Below are positions 33,340 through 42,233 of a DNA stretch of 64,000 bases, piece after piece. The DNA is from Streptomyces aculeolatus (lineage in GTDB: Bacteria; Actinomycetota; Actinomycetes; Streptomycetales; Streptomycetaceae): positions 62,001-126,000 of the forward strand of contig NZ_JAINRD010000020.1 of assembly GCF_020400605.1 (NCBI RefSeq), read 5' to 3'. How positions within the stretch are numbered: position 1 is the stretch's first letter; each line of letters opens with the position of its first letter. The notes beneath the pieces are model-generated. The model was not told the DNA's origin. It saw only the letters and a program-made list of their open reading frames with translations, and did not search any database. The translations under genes and the position numbers were made by a program.

Positions 33340-35061
33340 TCAGTCCGCCGAATCGCGGTCCATCGGTTCGTCCAGGCGGGCGTCGGAGTCCGCTTCCTCC
33401 TCCAGCCCTTCGTCCTCGGGCAACGGCTCCGCCTCACCCCTCGCGGCAGGGCTCACCGCTCCCGCCGCTCCACCGATCAACTGCATCAACCGCCGGTGCA
33501 ACGTCTCCGACCTCACGCGCAGAAACGTGTCGTAGTCGTCCCTCAGCGCCGCCTGGTACGCGTCCTCCTCTACCAGGCACGTACTCAACCGCTCGCGCAG
33601 CGGACCTTCGCCCTCGATGTCGGCCAAGTCCCGCAGATACTGCGAGGGCGGCCGGTCGCTGACCCAGATGTTGCTGTGGGAGGTCAGCATGACCAGGTTG
33701 CCGCAGACGTTCGCCCCGGCACTGCTCACTCCGCGCGACCGCAGGAACGCCCTGGGGAAGAAGTGGTGGAACTCCTTGTCGTTCTGCCACGACAACGCCT
33801 TGCCCACGTCGATCCGCTGCCCGGTGAGCAGGTCCAGCGGATGCTCGTACGACAGGAGGAGCGCGAGGAGCTTGCTCGGTGCGTTCCGCTTGGAGAAAGC
33901 GCTCCGCCGCCACAGTGCGCTCCGCGGGAGCGCCGCCCCCGTTTCGATCTCCTGGGCCTCCCCCTTGGCGAATGCGGTGATCGCTTGCAGGTCCGGACCC
34001 ATCTGGGCCTCGCTCCAACCCTTGAAGTACTCGCCGCTCGCGGTCAGCCAGAACCAGCGGCGCAACGCGTCGTACTGCGTGGATGAAGGCTTCGGTAGCT
34101 GCCGGAACAATTCGACGAGGACCGCGAACTGGTTGTAGTAGGGCAGAGCGTCGGCCTTCGGCGTACGGATCTGGGTGCTGAGGAAGTCCACTGTCCGCTC
34201 GGCCGCCTTCGCTGCCCCGACGACTGCCTCCCGCAACCGATCCTTGTCGACTTCTCTAAGACGGTTGATGTCTTTGGTGGAGAACCCGAATCCGGCGGCA
34301 ACCGCGATCGTGCGGAGCATGGTCTTGGTGTCGACACGGCCGTAGTGCTTCGCGTCGAGGACCTGGAGCAGTGATTCGATCTGCTCCTTGAGGTCGAAGT
34401 CGGGCCTCCATGTGCCGGCCCGCGCCACATCGACGATGTTCATCGTCGTGCCCGTGCTGTTGATCCGCACGAAGACCTCCGCCGATTCCTCCGCCGACAT
34501 GTGGTCCAAGGTGACCACCGGCACCAGGTAATTGGCGAACTGCTCGTACAGCTCGGTCGCGCGGTCCCGCAGCTCGGCGGACAACTCGGCCACTTGCCCA
34601 AAGAGGGACCCCGCCGAACTCACCTTCCGCATGGGGATGATGTGCGGTCCGGTCGGGCTCTCCGGGGTGGGCTGGAAGAAGCGCTCCACTTCCAGGTCGT
34701 AGGCGATGTCCCACGAGCCGGTGCCGCCGTGCAGTGCGCCGATGATGCTGGCGAGCCTCTGCTGGCCGTCGAGGATGTACTTGACCGGGCGACCGGGACG
34801 CGGTGGGTCCACCTCCAAGCCCGCGACGGTCTCCTCGCTGGCGAGTTGTTCGTCGGTGTCCCACAGCAGAAGACTGCCGATGGGATAGTTGCGCAGCACC
34901 GAATCCAGGAGATGGAGGATCTGGTGCGGTCCCCAGACGAACGCCCGCTGGTATTTCGGCAGCACGATCTCGCCGGTCAGCACACGGTCCGCGAGCCGGG
35001 AAACCGGCATGACCGTCGGTTCTCGGCTGGCGGACTGGCGCCTGCGGCCTGTTGCACTCAC
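33340..35061 (-). CDS. DUF262 / DUF1524-like (GmrSD-type) nuclease protein
   Basis: This 573-residue protein has an N-terminal DUF262 domain of the ParB-like nuclease fold, with the diagnostic DGQQRL motif (98-103) and PKYQRAFVWGPHQILHLLDSV near residues 35-55. A C-terminal His-Asn nuclease-like domain contains FHHFFP (431-436) and CGNLVMLTSHSN (453-464). This is the layout of GmrS-GmrD fusions, type IV enzymes that cut modified phage DNA. The tail is acidic (Asp/Glu-rich). GTG start at 35061. The 217 bp before it hold its promoter region. The convergent type I system makes a defence role likely. Confidence 0.85.
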   Translation of the reverse strand: MSATGRRRQSASREPTVMPVSRLADRVLTGEIVLPKYQRAFVWGPHQILHLLDSVLRNYPIGSLLLWDTDEQLASEETVAGLEVDPPRPGRPVKYILDGQQRLASIIGALHGGTGSWDIAYDLEVERFFQPTPESPTGPHIIPMRKVSSAGSLFGQVAELSAELRDRATELYEQFANYLVPVVTLDHMSAEESAEVFVRINSTGTTMNIVDVARAGTWRPDFDLKEQIESLLQVLDAKHYGRVDTKTMLRTIAVAAGFGFSTKDINRLREVDKDRLREAVVGAAKAAERTVDFLSTQIRTPKADALPYYNQFAVLVELFRQLPKPSSTQYDALRRWFWLTASGEYFKGWSEAQMGPDLQAITAFAKGEAQEIETGAALPRSALWRRSAFSKRNAPSKLLALLLSYEHPLDLLTGQRIDVGKALSWQNDKEFHHFFPRAFLRSRGVSSAGANVCGNLVMLTSHSNIWVSDRPPSQYLRDLADIEGEGPLRERLSTCLVEEDAYQAALRDDYDTFLRVRSETLHRRLMQLIGGAAGAVSPAARGEAEPLPEDEGLEEEADSDARLDEPMDRDSAD

Positions 35062-35278
35062 TCAGCGTGCCCCCCGTCTGCCGTGATCCCTGGAAGAGTG
35101 TCCGCTGCGAATCCTAGGGAGCAGCACTGACAGACGTGGCGCTCCCGACGGGATCGTCCGGAAGGTTCGGGATATTCGTGCCCGGCAGAGCTCACGCTTG
35201 CGTGCTGTCGGGCGCTGGCGCACCATGCCGGTCGGGATGTCCTCATTCCACGGCGTGCGTCGGAGGCGAGTGCGCGCG

Positions 35279-36465
35279 TCAGCCCATGCGGGGTACGGGG
35301 TGGTGGGGTCCGTCGAGCCAGGGGTGGTGTTCGCCGTCCGCTGCGTCGACGGTCAGGCCGAAGCAGTCGGCGGCCGGGCGCTCTTCGCCGGTCCACCAGT
35401 CGACGCCGGTCTCGATCTCCGTCCACAGCTCCCGCCCGCCGTCCTGGCTGACCCTGCCCGGCCCGCCTCCCGGCCCTCAGGACACCGCGGCCCAGGAACG
35501 GTCGCCCTCGGTCAGGCTGTAGACCCAGGCGGTCGCGCTGCCGTCGTCGTTGCGGGTGACGGTGTGCGTTGCCTCCGGTACGACGAGGCCGAGTACGAAG
35601 GCGCCGGCGGTCAGGTCGTCGGGGCCGAGGCCCGTGGTCGACTCGCGTACGGTCGCGGGCCAGGGGTCCGGCACGTACTCCGCGTGCCGGGGCCACCGGT
35701 CGCGCTGGGCGCGGGCCTTCACGAACTCCACCTCGCGCAGGAAGTCTCCGCTCGCACTCTTGCCGTCGTCGTCGACGACCAGCCGCACGAGGGCGTCCCG
35801 GTTGCTGAACGGGGTGCCCCACGGGGCGAGGATGATGCCGCCGGGGCGGACCTGCTCGATCCAGGCGGTGGGGACGGTGCGTAGCGCGCAAGTGGCGATG
35901 AGGCGGTCGTACGGTGCGCCGGGCGGGTCGCCGCCGAGCCCGTCGCAGGCGACGACGGTGGGGTGCAGCCGTTGTGCGTACAGCTTCGTCCGGGCGGCGG
36001 TCGCCACGTTCTCGTCGATGTCGACGGTGACGACGTTGCGGGCGCCGAGGCGGTGGGCGAGCAGCCCGGCGTTCCAGCCCGTACCGGTGCCGATTTCCAA
36101 CACCTTCATCCCCGGCTCCACTTCGAGGTCACGGAGCATGGTCATGACCAGCGAGGGCTGGGAGGAGGAGCTGGTGGGTAAGGCGCCGGGTTCTTTGCCT
36201 GAGTGCGCGCCGTCGTCCCACGGGTGACGATCGCGCAGTTTCCGTCGGCGTATTCGCGCCATGTCGCGGGGTCGGCGGTACGCGAGACGGCGTTGCGCGG
36301 TGTGCCGGTGACGTGGTCGTACGGCCAGATGACCTCGGGCAGGAATCGCGCGCGGTCGACCGCGGTCCATGCCGGTCGCCATTCGGGGGTCAGGTCGCGG
36401 GAGTCGACGAGAAGCCGGCCCAACTCCTCCCAGCCGGGCCGCACCTCGGAGTTCTCGTGGGTCAC
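35279..36465 (-). pseudogene. Decayed protein-L-isoaspartate-type methyltransferase gene (FxLD-system type)
   Basis: The gene reads in three pieces. From GTG 36465 (GGAGG upstream) the frame encodes an N-terminal part with FLPEVIWPYDHV and CAIVT. Near 36220-36223 the continuation moves to another frame (WDDG, PTSSSSQPSLVM, VLEIGTGTGWNAGLLAHRLG, the SAM-binding site). That frame meets TGA at 35477-35479. The same frame then carries on for 66 family-like codons (LWTEIETGVDWW, CFGLTVD) to a stop at 35279. Family members read straight through, often as VTQVDDG at the shift site, so one base appears deleted. A frameshift plus an in-frame stop argue for decay. Related enzymes accompany FxLD lanthipeptides; no precursor gene was found here. 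Confidence 0.75.
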
Positions 36466-36797
36466 TTGCGGTGGCCTCCGTTGCCGGGTGGGGTCTCGCT
36501 GTCCGGGCTCGGCGGGGGCGGGGGCGCGGGGGGCTGGGTGGGGGCGGGGTTGCCGCCGTGTCATGCGGGGTCGGGCATGGGGTATCTCCTTGATGTCGCT
36601 GCTGTGGGGCCCACCCCCGGGGACGGGAGCATCCGGGGGTGGGAGATCAGGCGGTGCGGGGCCCCGGCCAGGGCGTGCGGCTGCGGGGCGGGCAGCCCTG
36701 CGCCTGCCGGAGGCTCACGCACACCGGCCGGTCACCGAACGGCGCGGGTTCTGCACGCGATCGCCGGTCTACCGAGGGCTGGGCTCTTCGCCGGTGG
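36466..36797. other. Gap between methyltransferase remnant and recombinase-like gene
   Basis: On the minus strand this gap holds a terminator (listed separately). It also has a strong AAGGAG ribosome site followed by a five-codon open frame (36578-36561, MPDPA) whose stop overlaps an ATG at 36564. That ATG opens an Arg/Pro-rich frame reading into the methyltransferase remnant. This could be a translational leader or an alternative start. I searched for a lanthipeptide precursor with an FDLD-like motif and Cys-rich core and saw none. Confidence 0.45.
36610..36643 (-). terminator. Hairpin terminator after the recombinase-like gene
   Basis: CCCACCCCCGG (36610-36620) and CCGGGGGTGGG (36633-36643) form a perfect 11-bp stem with a 12-nt loop, 155 bp downstream of the minus-strand gene ending at 36798 and upstream of the methyltransferase remnant. 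Confidence 0.6.
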
Positions 36798-37205
36798 TCA
36801 CGGCCGCGTCCGTCGCGGCAGCGGTGCGGTGACGGTGATCCGGCCGTGGCCGGGTTCGAGGTCGTTCTCGCCGCCGGTGGTCATGCAGTAGCCGCCGGCC
36901 TGGTGGACCGCCAGCCGCAGGACTGCGCTGGCCTCGCGGTCCCGGCTGATCCGGTCCCAGGAGTCGACCAGGCATACGGCAGGGGCGGCGGACTGCCGTA
37001 TGGCGTACGTCATCGCCTCCCACTGCGGCCGCGGCCAGTTGATCAGCGCGTGGTCCCCGCGGTCCACCCACTCCCCGGCGATCACCCAACCCCGCTCGAC
37101 GGCATACCGGCGGCATCGCGTTATGCGCTCGTCCAGAGCGGCAGCCGCCAACGTGGCGTGCCGGTCGTAGACGAATGCGAGAGTGAGCGGGCCCGGGGTC
37201 CCCAT
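36798..37205 (-). CDS. Small serine-recombinase-like protein without the catalytic serine
   Basis: This 135-residue protein matches the N-terminal catalytic domain of resolvase/invertase recombinases. RCRRYAVERGWVIAGEWVDRG, RPQWEAM and DSWDRISRD follow the family pattern. The usual nucleophile motif YxRxS reads YDRHA, with Ala17 where Ser is expected, and there is no DNA-binding C-terminal domain. It is therefore unlikely to recombine DNA. ATG 37205 has GGAG 8 bp upstream. It follows the XRE/TPR-type regulator by 91 bp on the same strand; the two may form a regulatory pair. Confidence 0.65.
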   Translation of the reverse strand: MGTPGPLTLAFVYDRHATLAAAALDERITRCRRYAVERGWVIAGEWVDRGDHALINWPRPQWEAMTYAIRQSAAPAVCLVDSWDRISRDREASAVLRLAVHQAGGYCMTTGGENDLEPGHGRITVTAPLPRRTRP

Positions 37206-37296
37206 GGTCGGCTCCATGTGACGGCGGTGGTCGGACAGCCACAGCCTGCCGACTCCGTGTAGTCGTGGTGTTACCCGTTCCGGGAACAACCTGGTG

Positions 37297-38505
37297 CTAC
37301 CTGCCCACCCACGCCGCCAGCGACGTCAGCCCCTCCGAGGCGCGTCGCTGACGCCGTACCAGCGTGCCGACCGTCTCCCGCATCAGCGGGTGGTAACGGG
37401 CCTGCTGGGGGGCGACCTGTCGGGCCGTCTGGAGGGCGTCCTGCGCGGCCTCGGCGCGGCCCATCTGCGTGTAGGCCCGGCCCAACTCGATGTGATAGCG
37501 CCCCACGCGCATCCGCGGGTGCCCGGCGGGGAAGTGCAGGCTGCGGGCACGCTTCACCGCGCTGCCGAGCCGGCCAAGCTCGACGAGCGTGGCGACCTCG
37601 AAGTGCCCGACGCTCGCCGCGCCGAACGACGACCAGTAGACCTGCGGCACCTCGTGGCCGATCCTGTCGGCGACGTTCCGCGCCAGCTCCATGTGCCCCT
37701 CGACCTCGTCGGCGTCCTTCGCCTGCGCGGCGGCGATGGCGCCGGCGAGGTGCAGGCTGCCGGTCACGGCCAGGGCCTCCTGGGAGGCGGGCTTGTCGTG
37801 CGCCTCGACGAGCCGGTGGCCACGCTCCAGTACCTGCAGGGAGCGCCGGTTGTCGCCGCGGCGCAGGAGCATGCTGGACCGCTTGGACAGGCGCATCGCC
37901 AGCAGCAGGGGGTCCTGGGCCCGGTCGGCCATCCAGCCCATGCGTTCCAGCGCGATGGTGGCGAGTTGGTGGTAGCCGAGGCGGTAGGCGAACTCGTAGC
38001 TGACCCAGTAGCACCAGGACAGCAGCGCGGCAGTCCGCCGCTCGTCGTCGCTGCGGTCGGGTACCGAGGCCAGCGCGGTGGTGAGTTCGGCGAGCAGGCC
38101 GGGGAGCTGGGTGCCGACGCCTTTGTACTCGGTGGCGTAGGTGCTCCCGCAGAGCCTCTCCACGTCGGCGGCGATCCGCGGCAGGGGCCGCGGGGTGACC
38201 TCCGGGTCGGGACCGAGGTCGTAGACGTCCAGGGCCTCGGCCAGGGGGGCGATGAGCTGATCGAGGTGGTCCTGCTGCAACTGCGAGACGTAGGGCTGGC
38301 CGTTGAGGACCGCGATGTCCACTTGCAGCGGACGGGCGACGGCCGCGACGACGGCGGGCGTCGCGGGAGAGATACCGGCCTCGACGCGGGCGAGGTAGGC
38401 GCGGGAGAGGTGTGCCTGCTGTGCGAGGGCCTGCTGGGTCAGGTGGCGCAGCTTGCGGTAGTCCGCGATCCGGGCGCCAATGTGGTCGTCAGCGGGGTGA
38501 GACAT
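37297..38505 (-). CDS. XRE-family regulator with TPR-like helical domain
   Basis: This 402-residue protein has an N-terminal HTH-3 domain (about 10-65: RKLRHLTQQALAQQAHLSRA, then YLARVEAGI) and a long alpha-helical region (about 80-390). The latter is built of TPR-like repeats (for example HIELGRAYTQMGRAEAAQDAL). Actinomycetes encode many such orphan regulators, often next to small effector genes. Its target is unknown; the recombinase-like gene just downstream and the methyltransferase remnant are candidates. ATG at 38505. Confidence 0.8.
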   Translation of the reverse strand: MSHPADDHIGARIADYRKLRHLTQQALAQQAHLSRAYLARVEAGISPATPAVVAAVARPLQVDIAVLNGQPYVSQLQQDHLDQLIAPLAEALDVYDLGPDPEVTPRPLPRIAADVERLCGSTYATEYKGVGTQLPGLLAELTTALASVPDRSDDERRTAALLSWCYWVSYEFAYRLGYHQLATIALERMGWMADRAQDPLLLAMRLSKRSSMLLRRGDNRRSLQVLERGHRLVEAHDKPASQEALAVTGSLHLAGAIAAAQAKDADEVEGHMELARNVADRIGHEVPQVYWSSFGAASVGHFEVATLVELGRLGSAVKRARSLHFPAGHPRMRVGRYHIELGRAYTQMGRAEAAQDALQTARQVAPQQARYHPLMRETVGTLVRRQRRASEGLTSLAAWVGR

Positions 38506-38996
38506 GTCGGCTCCAGTTCTGACCTCGACACTCAGAACCGTACTCCCGAGCCGCCCGGGGATCAGAGGTTCAGGCCGCAGCGCGCCCGGGTCGGCCCGGC
38601 CGCGTCAAGCTCCTCCGTGGCTTCCTGCTCAACTGATCGGGCCGCGGCTGGCCGCCGCCGCCTACTCGGGCGGGTGTTCATGGACGGAAGTTCGCCCTTG
38701 CTCGCGGGGAAGGCACCCCAATGGCCCCAAGCTTGGTCCTCTGATGAGCACGTCGCCATCACCTCTATTAGCGTTGCCGCTAGACGGAGGGTCCGGCATG
38801 AACGAATTCGGAGGAAATTCGTCACGATCAGAGTGAACATGACGAACTTTCTCGATAGTGCCGCGGGCCTTCTCGTGCGCCTGCGGTCTCATATCCGCTC
38901 GGCTGCCTTGCCTTCTGTGAACCGACCCACGCGTCGCCGCCCCGGCAAAGCGTGGGTGGCCTGACCCTGTTCATTCCCCCGAACACGGAGGCAACC
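38506..38996. other. Divergent intergenic region with possible tiny ORFs
   Basis: This 491-bp region lies between the XRE gene and the secreted barrel protein. The part at 38740-38900 is less GC-rich. It contains a small palindrome TAGCG-TTGC-CGCTA (38769-38782) and, just after it, GGAGGG plus a 12-codon frame (38793-38831, beginning MNEFGG). A second possible frame (38839-38964, 41 codons, MTNFLDSAAGLL start) follows. Neither has family support; they may be leader peptides or chance. Promoters for both flanking genes must lie here. Confidence 0.4.
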
Positions 38997-39614
38997 ATGC
39001 GCTTCGCTCGTCGGCATTTCGCCCTTCTCGCCGTTGCGGTTCTCGGCGGCTCTGCCGGGCTCGCGCTCAACGGATCCGTGTCGGCCGACGCGATACCGCA
39101 GAAGACGGCCGCGACTGCGGCAACCCACCCGGCTGACGCTTCCTCGGCGATAGGCCGCACCATCAGCGTGGAGGCCCAACTGCAAGTCGGTGAAGAGCTG
39201 GATCTCGGTGCAACGGGCCGCACCGTCGGCGACCAGTTCATCTTCAGCGGGAATCTGGTGTCGACCGGGAGGCAAGGAGAAAGCCCCGTCGGCCGCTTCG
39301 GCGGGTTCTGCGTCATCACCGACCTCGAACGCAACGCGGGACAGTGCTCGTCGACCGCGGTGCTGCCGGAAGGACAGATCACCATCCAGGGCGAGCAAGC
39401 CGGAATTCCGGTACCGAGCCCGGTCGTCAACGCGATCACCGGAGGCACCGGGGAGTTCCGTAAGGCGCGCGGTCAGGTGACGCAGCGGGTGCTGACGCCG
39501 TCGACCTGGAAACTCACCTTCGAAGTTTTCGACGTTCAGCATCGCCGGACCGGGGACGGTCCCACTCCTTCCGAGGTGCCGATGCCCGTGCCTCCGACCT
39601 CCCCCGGCAAGTAG
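38997..39614 (+). CDS. Secreted AOC/dirigent-like beta-barrel protein
   Basis: This 205-residue protein has a signal peptide (RR-HFALLAVAVLGGSAGLAL, cleavage near residue 31). The mature domain resembles the allene-oxide-cyclase-like barrel: GRFGGFCVITDLERNAGQCS, LPEGQITIQG and ITGGTGEFRKARGQVT. Bacterial members are of unknown function; in plants this fold cyclises or orients reactive lipid or phenolic intermediates. Two Cys residues (FC and QC) may form a disulphide. ATG 38997 follows GGAGG at 6 bp. It is followed after 31 bp by another secreted protein gene. Confidence 0.75.
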   Translation: MRFARRHFALLAVAVLGGSAGLALNGSVSADAIPQKTAATAATHPADASSAIGRTISVEAQLQVGEELDLGATGRTVGDQFIFSGNLVSTGRQGESPVGRFGGFCVITDLERNAGQCSSTAVLPEGQITIQGEQAGIPVPSPVVNAITGGTGEFRKARGQVTQRVLTPSTWKLTFEVFDVQHRRTGDGPTPSEVPMPVPPTSPGK

Positions 39615-39645
39615 CCCCGCACCCGACACCACACATGGAGACGTC

Positions 39646-40155
39646 GTGATCAAGAACTCCCGCACCCTCATAAGCTGGGGCGTCGCCCTTGCCACCGCCA
39701 CGGCCGCCACCGTCACGATGGGCGCATCCACCGGTGGCCCGCCGCCGCCGCTGCCGGCGGACCAGCAAACCCGTCATACGGCCGGTGAGGGGAAGGAACC
39801 GCAGACTGAGCCTCAGGCGGCAGAGCGCCGGCAGATCGCCACATCGGTCCTGGACAAGGACTTCACGTTCACACTCACCGCCCTGAGGTCGCAGACCGAT
39901 CCGCAGGCCGCATCCGTGCGCCTTCAGGTCTTCACCTTCCAGGACGGTGTGTGGAGAGAATCGGACCGTGCTCTGGTCGGCGAGGTGGACTCCTGGTTCT
40001 GGTTCCCGCTGACCGGCCGCCACGCGGTGTGCGAGTTCTCCACCGCCGGTACGGAGCCCGCACCGGTTGCCGTCAGCCTGCTGATCACGCCATCGATCGG
40101 CTGCTCACCGACCGCGAACTTCCAGATCGAGAACGGGCAGATCATCCCCACCTGA
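39646..40155 (+). CDS. Secreted hypothetical protein, 169 aa
   Basis: The GTG start at 39646 has GGAGA upstream. Residues 1-26 form a signal peptide (LISWGVALATATAATVTMGA). A Pro/Gln/Glu-rich linker follows, then a compact domain with VRLQVFTFQDGVWRESDRA, SWFWFPLTGRHAVCEF and two Cys residues that may pair. I do not recognise a family. It lies 31 bp after the AOC-like gene on the same strand and is probably cotranscribed with it, so both may be released together to the cell surface or medium. Confidence 0.65.
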   Translation: MIKNSRTLISWGVALATATAATVTMGASTGGPPPPLPADQQTRHTAGEGKEPQTEPQAAERRQIATSVLDKDFTFTLTALRSQTDPQAASVRLQVFTFQDGVWRESDRALVGEVDSWFWFPLTGRHAVCEFSTAGTEPAPVAVSLLITPSIGCSPTANFQIENGQIIPT

Positions 40156-40195
40156 CAGCTCCGGTCGAGCGAGCGGAGCCGACGGCACGGGAACC

Positions 40196-40226
40196 GCGTG
40201 ACCTGCCACGATCCGGCAGGTCACGC
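40196..40226. terminator. Bidirectional terminator
   Basis: GCGTGACCTGCC (40196-40207) and GGCAGGTCACGC (40215-40226) form a perfect 12-bp stem with a 7-nt loop between the convergent secreted-protein and kinase genes. Confidence 0.75.
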
Positions 40227-40231
40227 ACCCC

Positions 40232-42025
40232 TCAGTCCTCCGGCGTGGGCTCCTCCGCGTTGCGCCAGATCGTCAGGTCGAACGTGACGTACGTCGCGTC
40301 CCCCGACTCGCCCTTGCCGCCGTACGTCGCCACCGCGATGTGGCCCGCGTCGCTCAGCACGCAGAACTCCTGGCCTGCGCTGATCTGGTCGAGGGTGATC
40401 TTCTCCGTGTAGCGGGTCTCCGCGCGGCAGGTCTCCAGGGTGCCCTCCTGCGCGTTGTTCAGCAGGACGAACTTCCCGTTGTCGGTGCCGATCCAGGAGT
40501 CCTCGAAGAGCGTGTCGACGTAGTAGTACAGGTCCTTGCCGCTGTAGGCGACGTCCCCCTCCTCCGGCCGCGGGGGGTCGTCGGCGAGCGAGACCGCGTA
40601 GTTCTGCGTCACGTCGATGCCCTCGTACGAGACCGGCGTGGGGTCGGGCCGCTCCTCCTTCTTCTCGCCCGAGGCCGCGCCCTCGGCCGCGTCCTTGCCG
40701 CTGCCGCCTCCGCCGCTGCTGTCGGCGCTGCTGGCGGGCGGCTTGCTCGCGTCGTCCTTGTCGGAGTCCTTCGGCAGCAGGGAACCGACGACCGCGGCGA
40801 CCACGAGGACCCCCACCACCGCCGCCGCGACGATCAGCCCGGTCCGCTTCTTCCTGGGCTGCTGCGGGGGTGCGTATCCGTACGGGGGGTGGGCGCCCGG
40901 GGGCGGGGTGCGGTAGCCGGGCGGGGGAGCGGGGTGCGCCGGGCGGCCCGGCGGGGGCGGTGCCGCCGCGGGGGCCCCGGGGACTCCGGGGGCCGTCTGC
41001 GTCGGCGCCGCCGCGGCGGGGGTGAACCCCGGCGCCGGCGGCTGCGCCGGGTGCTGCGGCGCGAACTCGGTCGGCGTCGGCGCGACGGCCGGCTGCGGCG
41101 GCGGGGTCTTCGCCGGTTCCGGCAGCTGGAGCCGCTCGGTGATCGATCCGGCGACCGACTGCGGCAGCCAGTCCTCGCCCTGCCGCAGCGGTTCCGGCGA
41201 GATCTCGTGGCACAGCTCGATGACCTCGGTGAGGCTCGGCCGCGCGTCCGCGTCGCGGGTCAGGCAGCGGCTCACCAGCGGCAGCAGCTCCGCCGGCACC
41301 CGGCTGAGGTCGGGGTCCTCGTGCACGATCCGGTAGAGGACGGCGTGCGAGGACCCCTCGCCGTAGGCGGGGGAGCCGATCGCCGCGAAGGCCGCGATCT
41401 GGCCGAGGGCGAAGATGTCGGTGGCGGGGCCGATCGTGCCGGTCGACGCCTGTTCCGGCGCCATGAACGCCGGGGTGCCCACGCTGACTCCGGTGCCGGT
41501 GAGCGCGGTGGTCTCCGCGGCGCGGGCGATGCCGAAGTCGATCACGCGGGGGCCGTCGGAGGCGAGCAGGACGTTGGCGGGCTTGAGGTCGCGGTGGACG
41601 ATGCCCGCGCCGTGGATGACGTGCAGGGCCTCGGCGACGCCGACGGACAGCAGCAGCACGCTCCGCAGCGGCAGCGCGCCGTGCTGGGCCACGGCGTGCG
41701 CGAGTGAGGGCCCCGGTACGTACGCGGTGGCCAGCCAGGGCTGTGCGCCCTCGGTGTCGGAGTCGATGACCGGCGCGGTGTAGAGGCCCTGCACCCGCTG
41801 CGCGGCCTGGACCTCCCGCTGGAAGCGCCGCCGGAACTCGGGGTCCTCGCTGAACTCGGGCCGGATCACCTTGATCGCGATGGGCCGGCCGCCGGGCGTG
41901 TACGAGAGGTACACCTTGCCCATGCCGCCCGTGCCGAGCACGGCGGCGAGGCGGTAGCCGCCGACCACGGCCGGGTCGCTCGGTTCAAGCGGCTTGAAAA
42001 GGCCGGCCGAAGGTGCACTCGCCAT
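40232..42025 (-). CDS. Membrane Ser/Thr protein kinase (PknB-type)
   Basis: This 597-residue Hanks-type kinase has its kinase domain at about 24-285, with GTGGMGKVYL glycine loop, Lys52, HRDLKPANVLL (catalytic Asp146) and DFG (163-165). A Pro/Ala-rich linker follows, then a single membrane helix (about 393-415, GLIVAAAVVGVLVVAAVV). The extracellular C-terminal domain (about 180 residues) has no PASTA motif and may sense an unknown ligand. Start: ATG 42025 has AGGGG at 9 bp; ATG 42034 lies too close to that site. It is not part of an obvious operon. Confidence 0.9.
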   Translation of the reverse strand: MASAPSAGLFKPLEPSDPAVVGGYRLAAVLGTGGMGKVYLSYTPGGRPIAIKVIRPEFSEDPEFRRRFQREVQAAQRVQGLYTAPVIDSDTEGAQPWLATAYVPGPSLAHAVAQHGALPLRSVLLLSVGVAEALHVIHGAGIVHRDLKPANVLLASDGPRVIDFGIARAAETTALTGTGVSVGTPAFMAPEQASTGTIGPATDIFALGQIAAFAAIGSPAYGEGSSHAVLYRIVHEDPDLSRVPAELLPLVSRCLTRDADARPSLTEVIELCHEISPEPLRQGEDWLPQSVAGSITERLQLPEPAKTPPPQPAVAPTPTEFAPQHPAQPPAPGFTPAAAAPTQTAPGVPGAPAAAPPPPGRPAHPAPPPGYRTPPPGAHPPYGYAPPQQPRKKRTGLIVAAAVVGVLVVAAVVGSLLPKDSDKDDASKPPASSADSSGGGGSGKDAAEGAASGEKKEERPDPTPVSYEGIDVTQNYAVSLADDPPRPEEGDVAYSGKDLYYYVDTLFEDSWIGTDNGKFVLLNNAQEGTLETCRAETRYTEKITLDQISAGQEFCVLSDAGHIAVATYGGKGESGDATYVTFDLTIWRNAEEPTPED

Positions 42026-42156
42026 GGTGATCATCCCCTGTTCACGGCGGTTCAGATCCCGCCGTCCCCGAAGTCAAGCGGGAGCGTACCGACTTTTCCT
42101 CGCCGTCCTCACCACAGAGCGCAACAACCCTGCAACAACAGGTTTCGCGCGGGGGG

Positions 42157-42199
42157 TTGACGGGTCGCGTGGGTCTCCCTAGCTTCCGAAATCGATTTC
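42157..42199 (+). promoter_or_regulatory. Promoter and palindromic operator of the GH116 gene
   Basis: TTGACG (42157-42162), a 17-bp spacer and TAGCTT (42180-42185) form a promoter with a start near 42192. The perfect 12-bp palindrome GAAATCGATTTC (42188-42199) covers that start, as expected for a LacI- or ROK-type repressor site. It differs from the TCGAA-N4-TTCGA operators at 11-17.6 kb, so another regulator is likely. Confidence 0.6.
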
Positions 42200-42233
42200 A
42201 TATCGTGGAGTCGAAGGATGCGGGAGGGCCGCC

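Noticed and set aside
36466..36797. Lanthipeptide (FxLD) precursor gene upstream of the methyltransferase remnant
   Set aside because: No frame has an FDLD-like leader and Cys/Ser/Thr-rich core; only a five-codon frame and Arg/Pro-rich sequence are present.
25737..38505. Integrative element or prophage carrying the defence island
   Set aside because: No integrase, excisionase, tRNA gene or flanking direct repeat could be found; horizontal acquisition remains possible but its borders are not visible.
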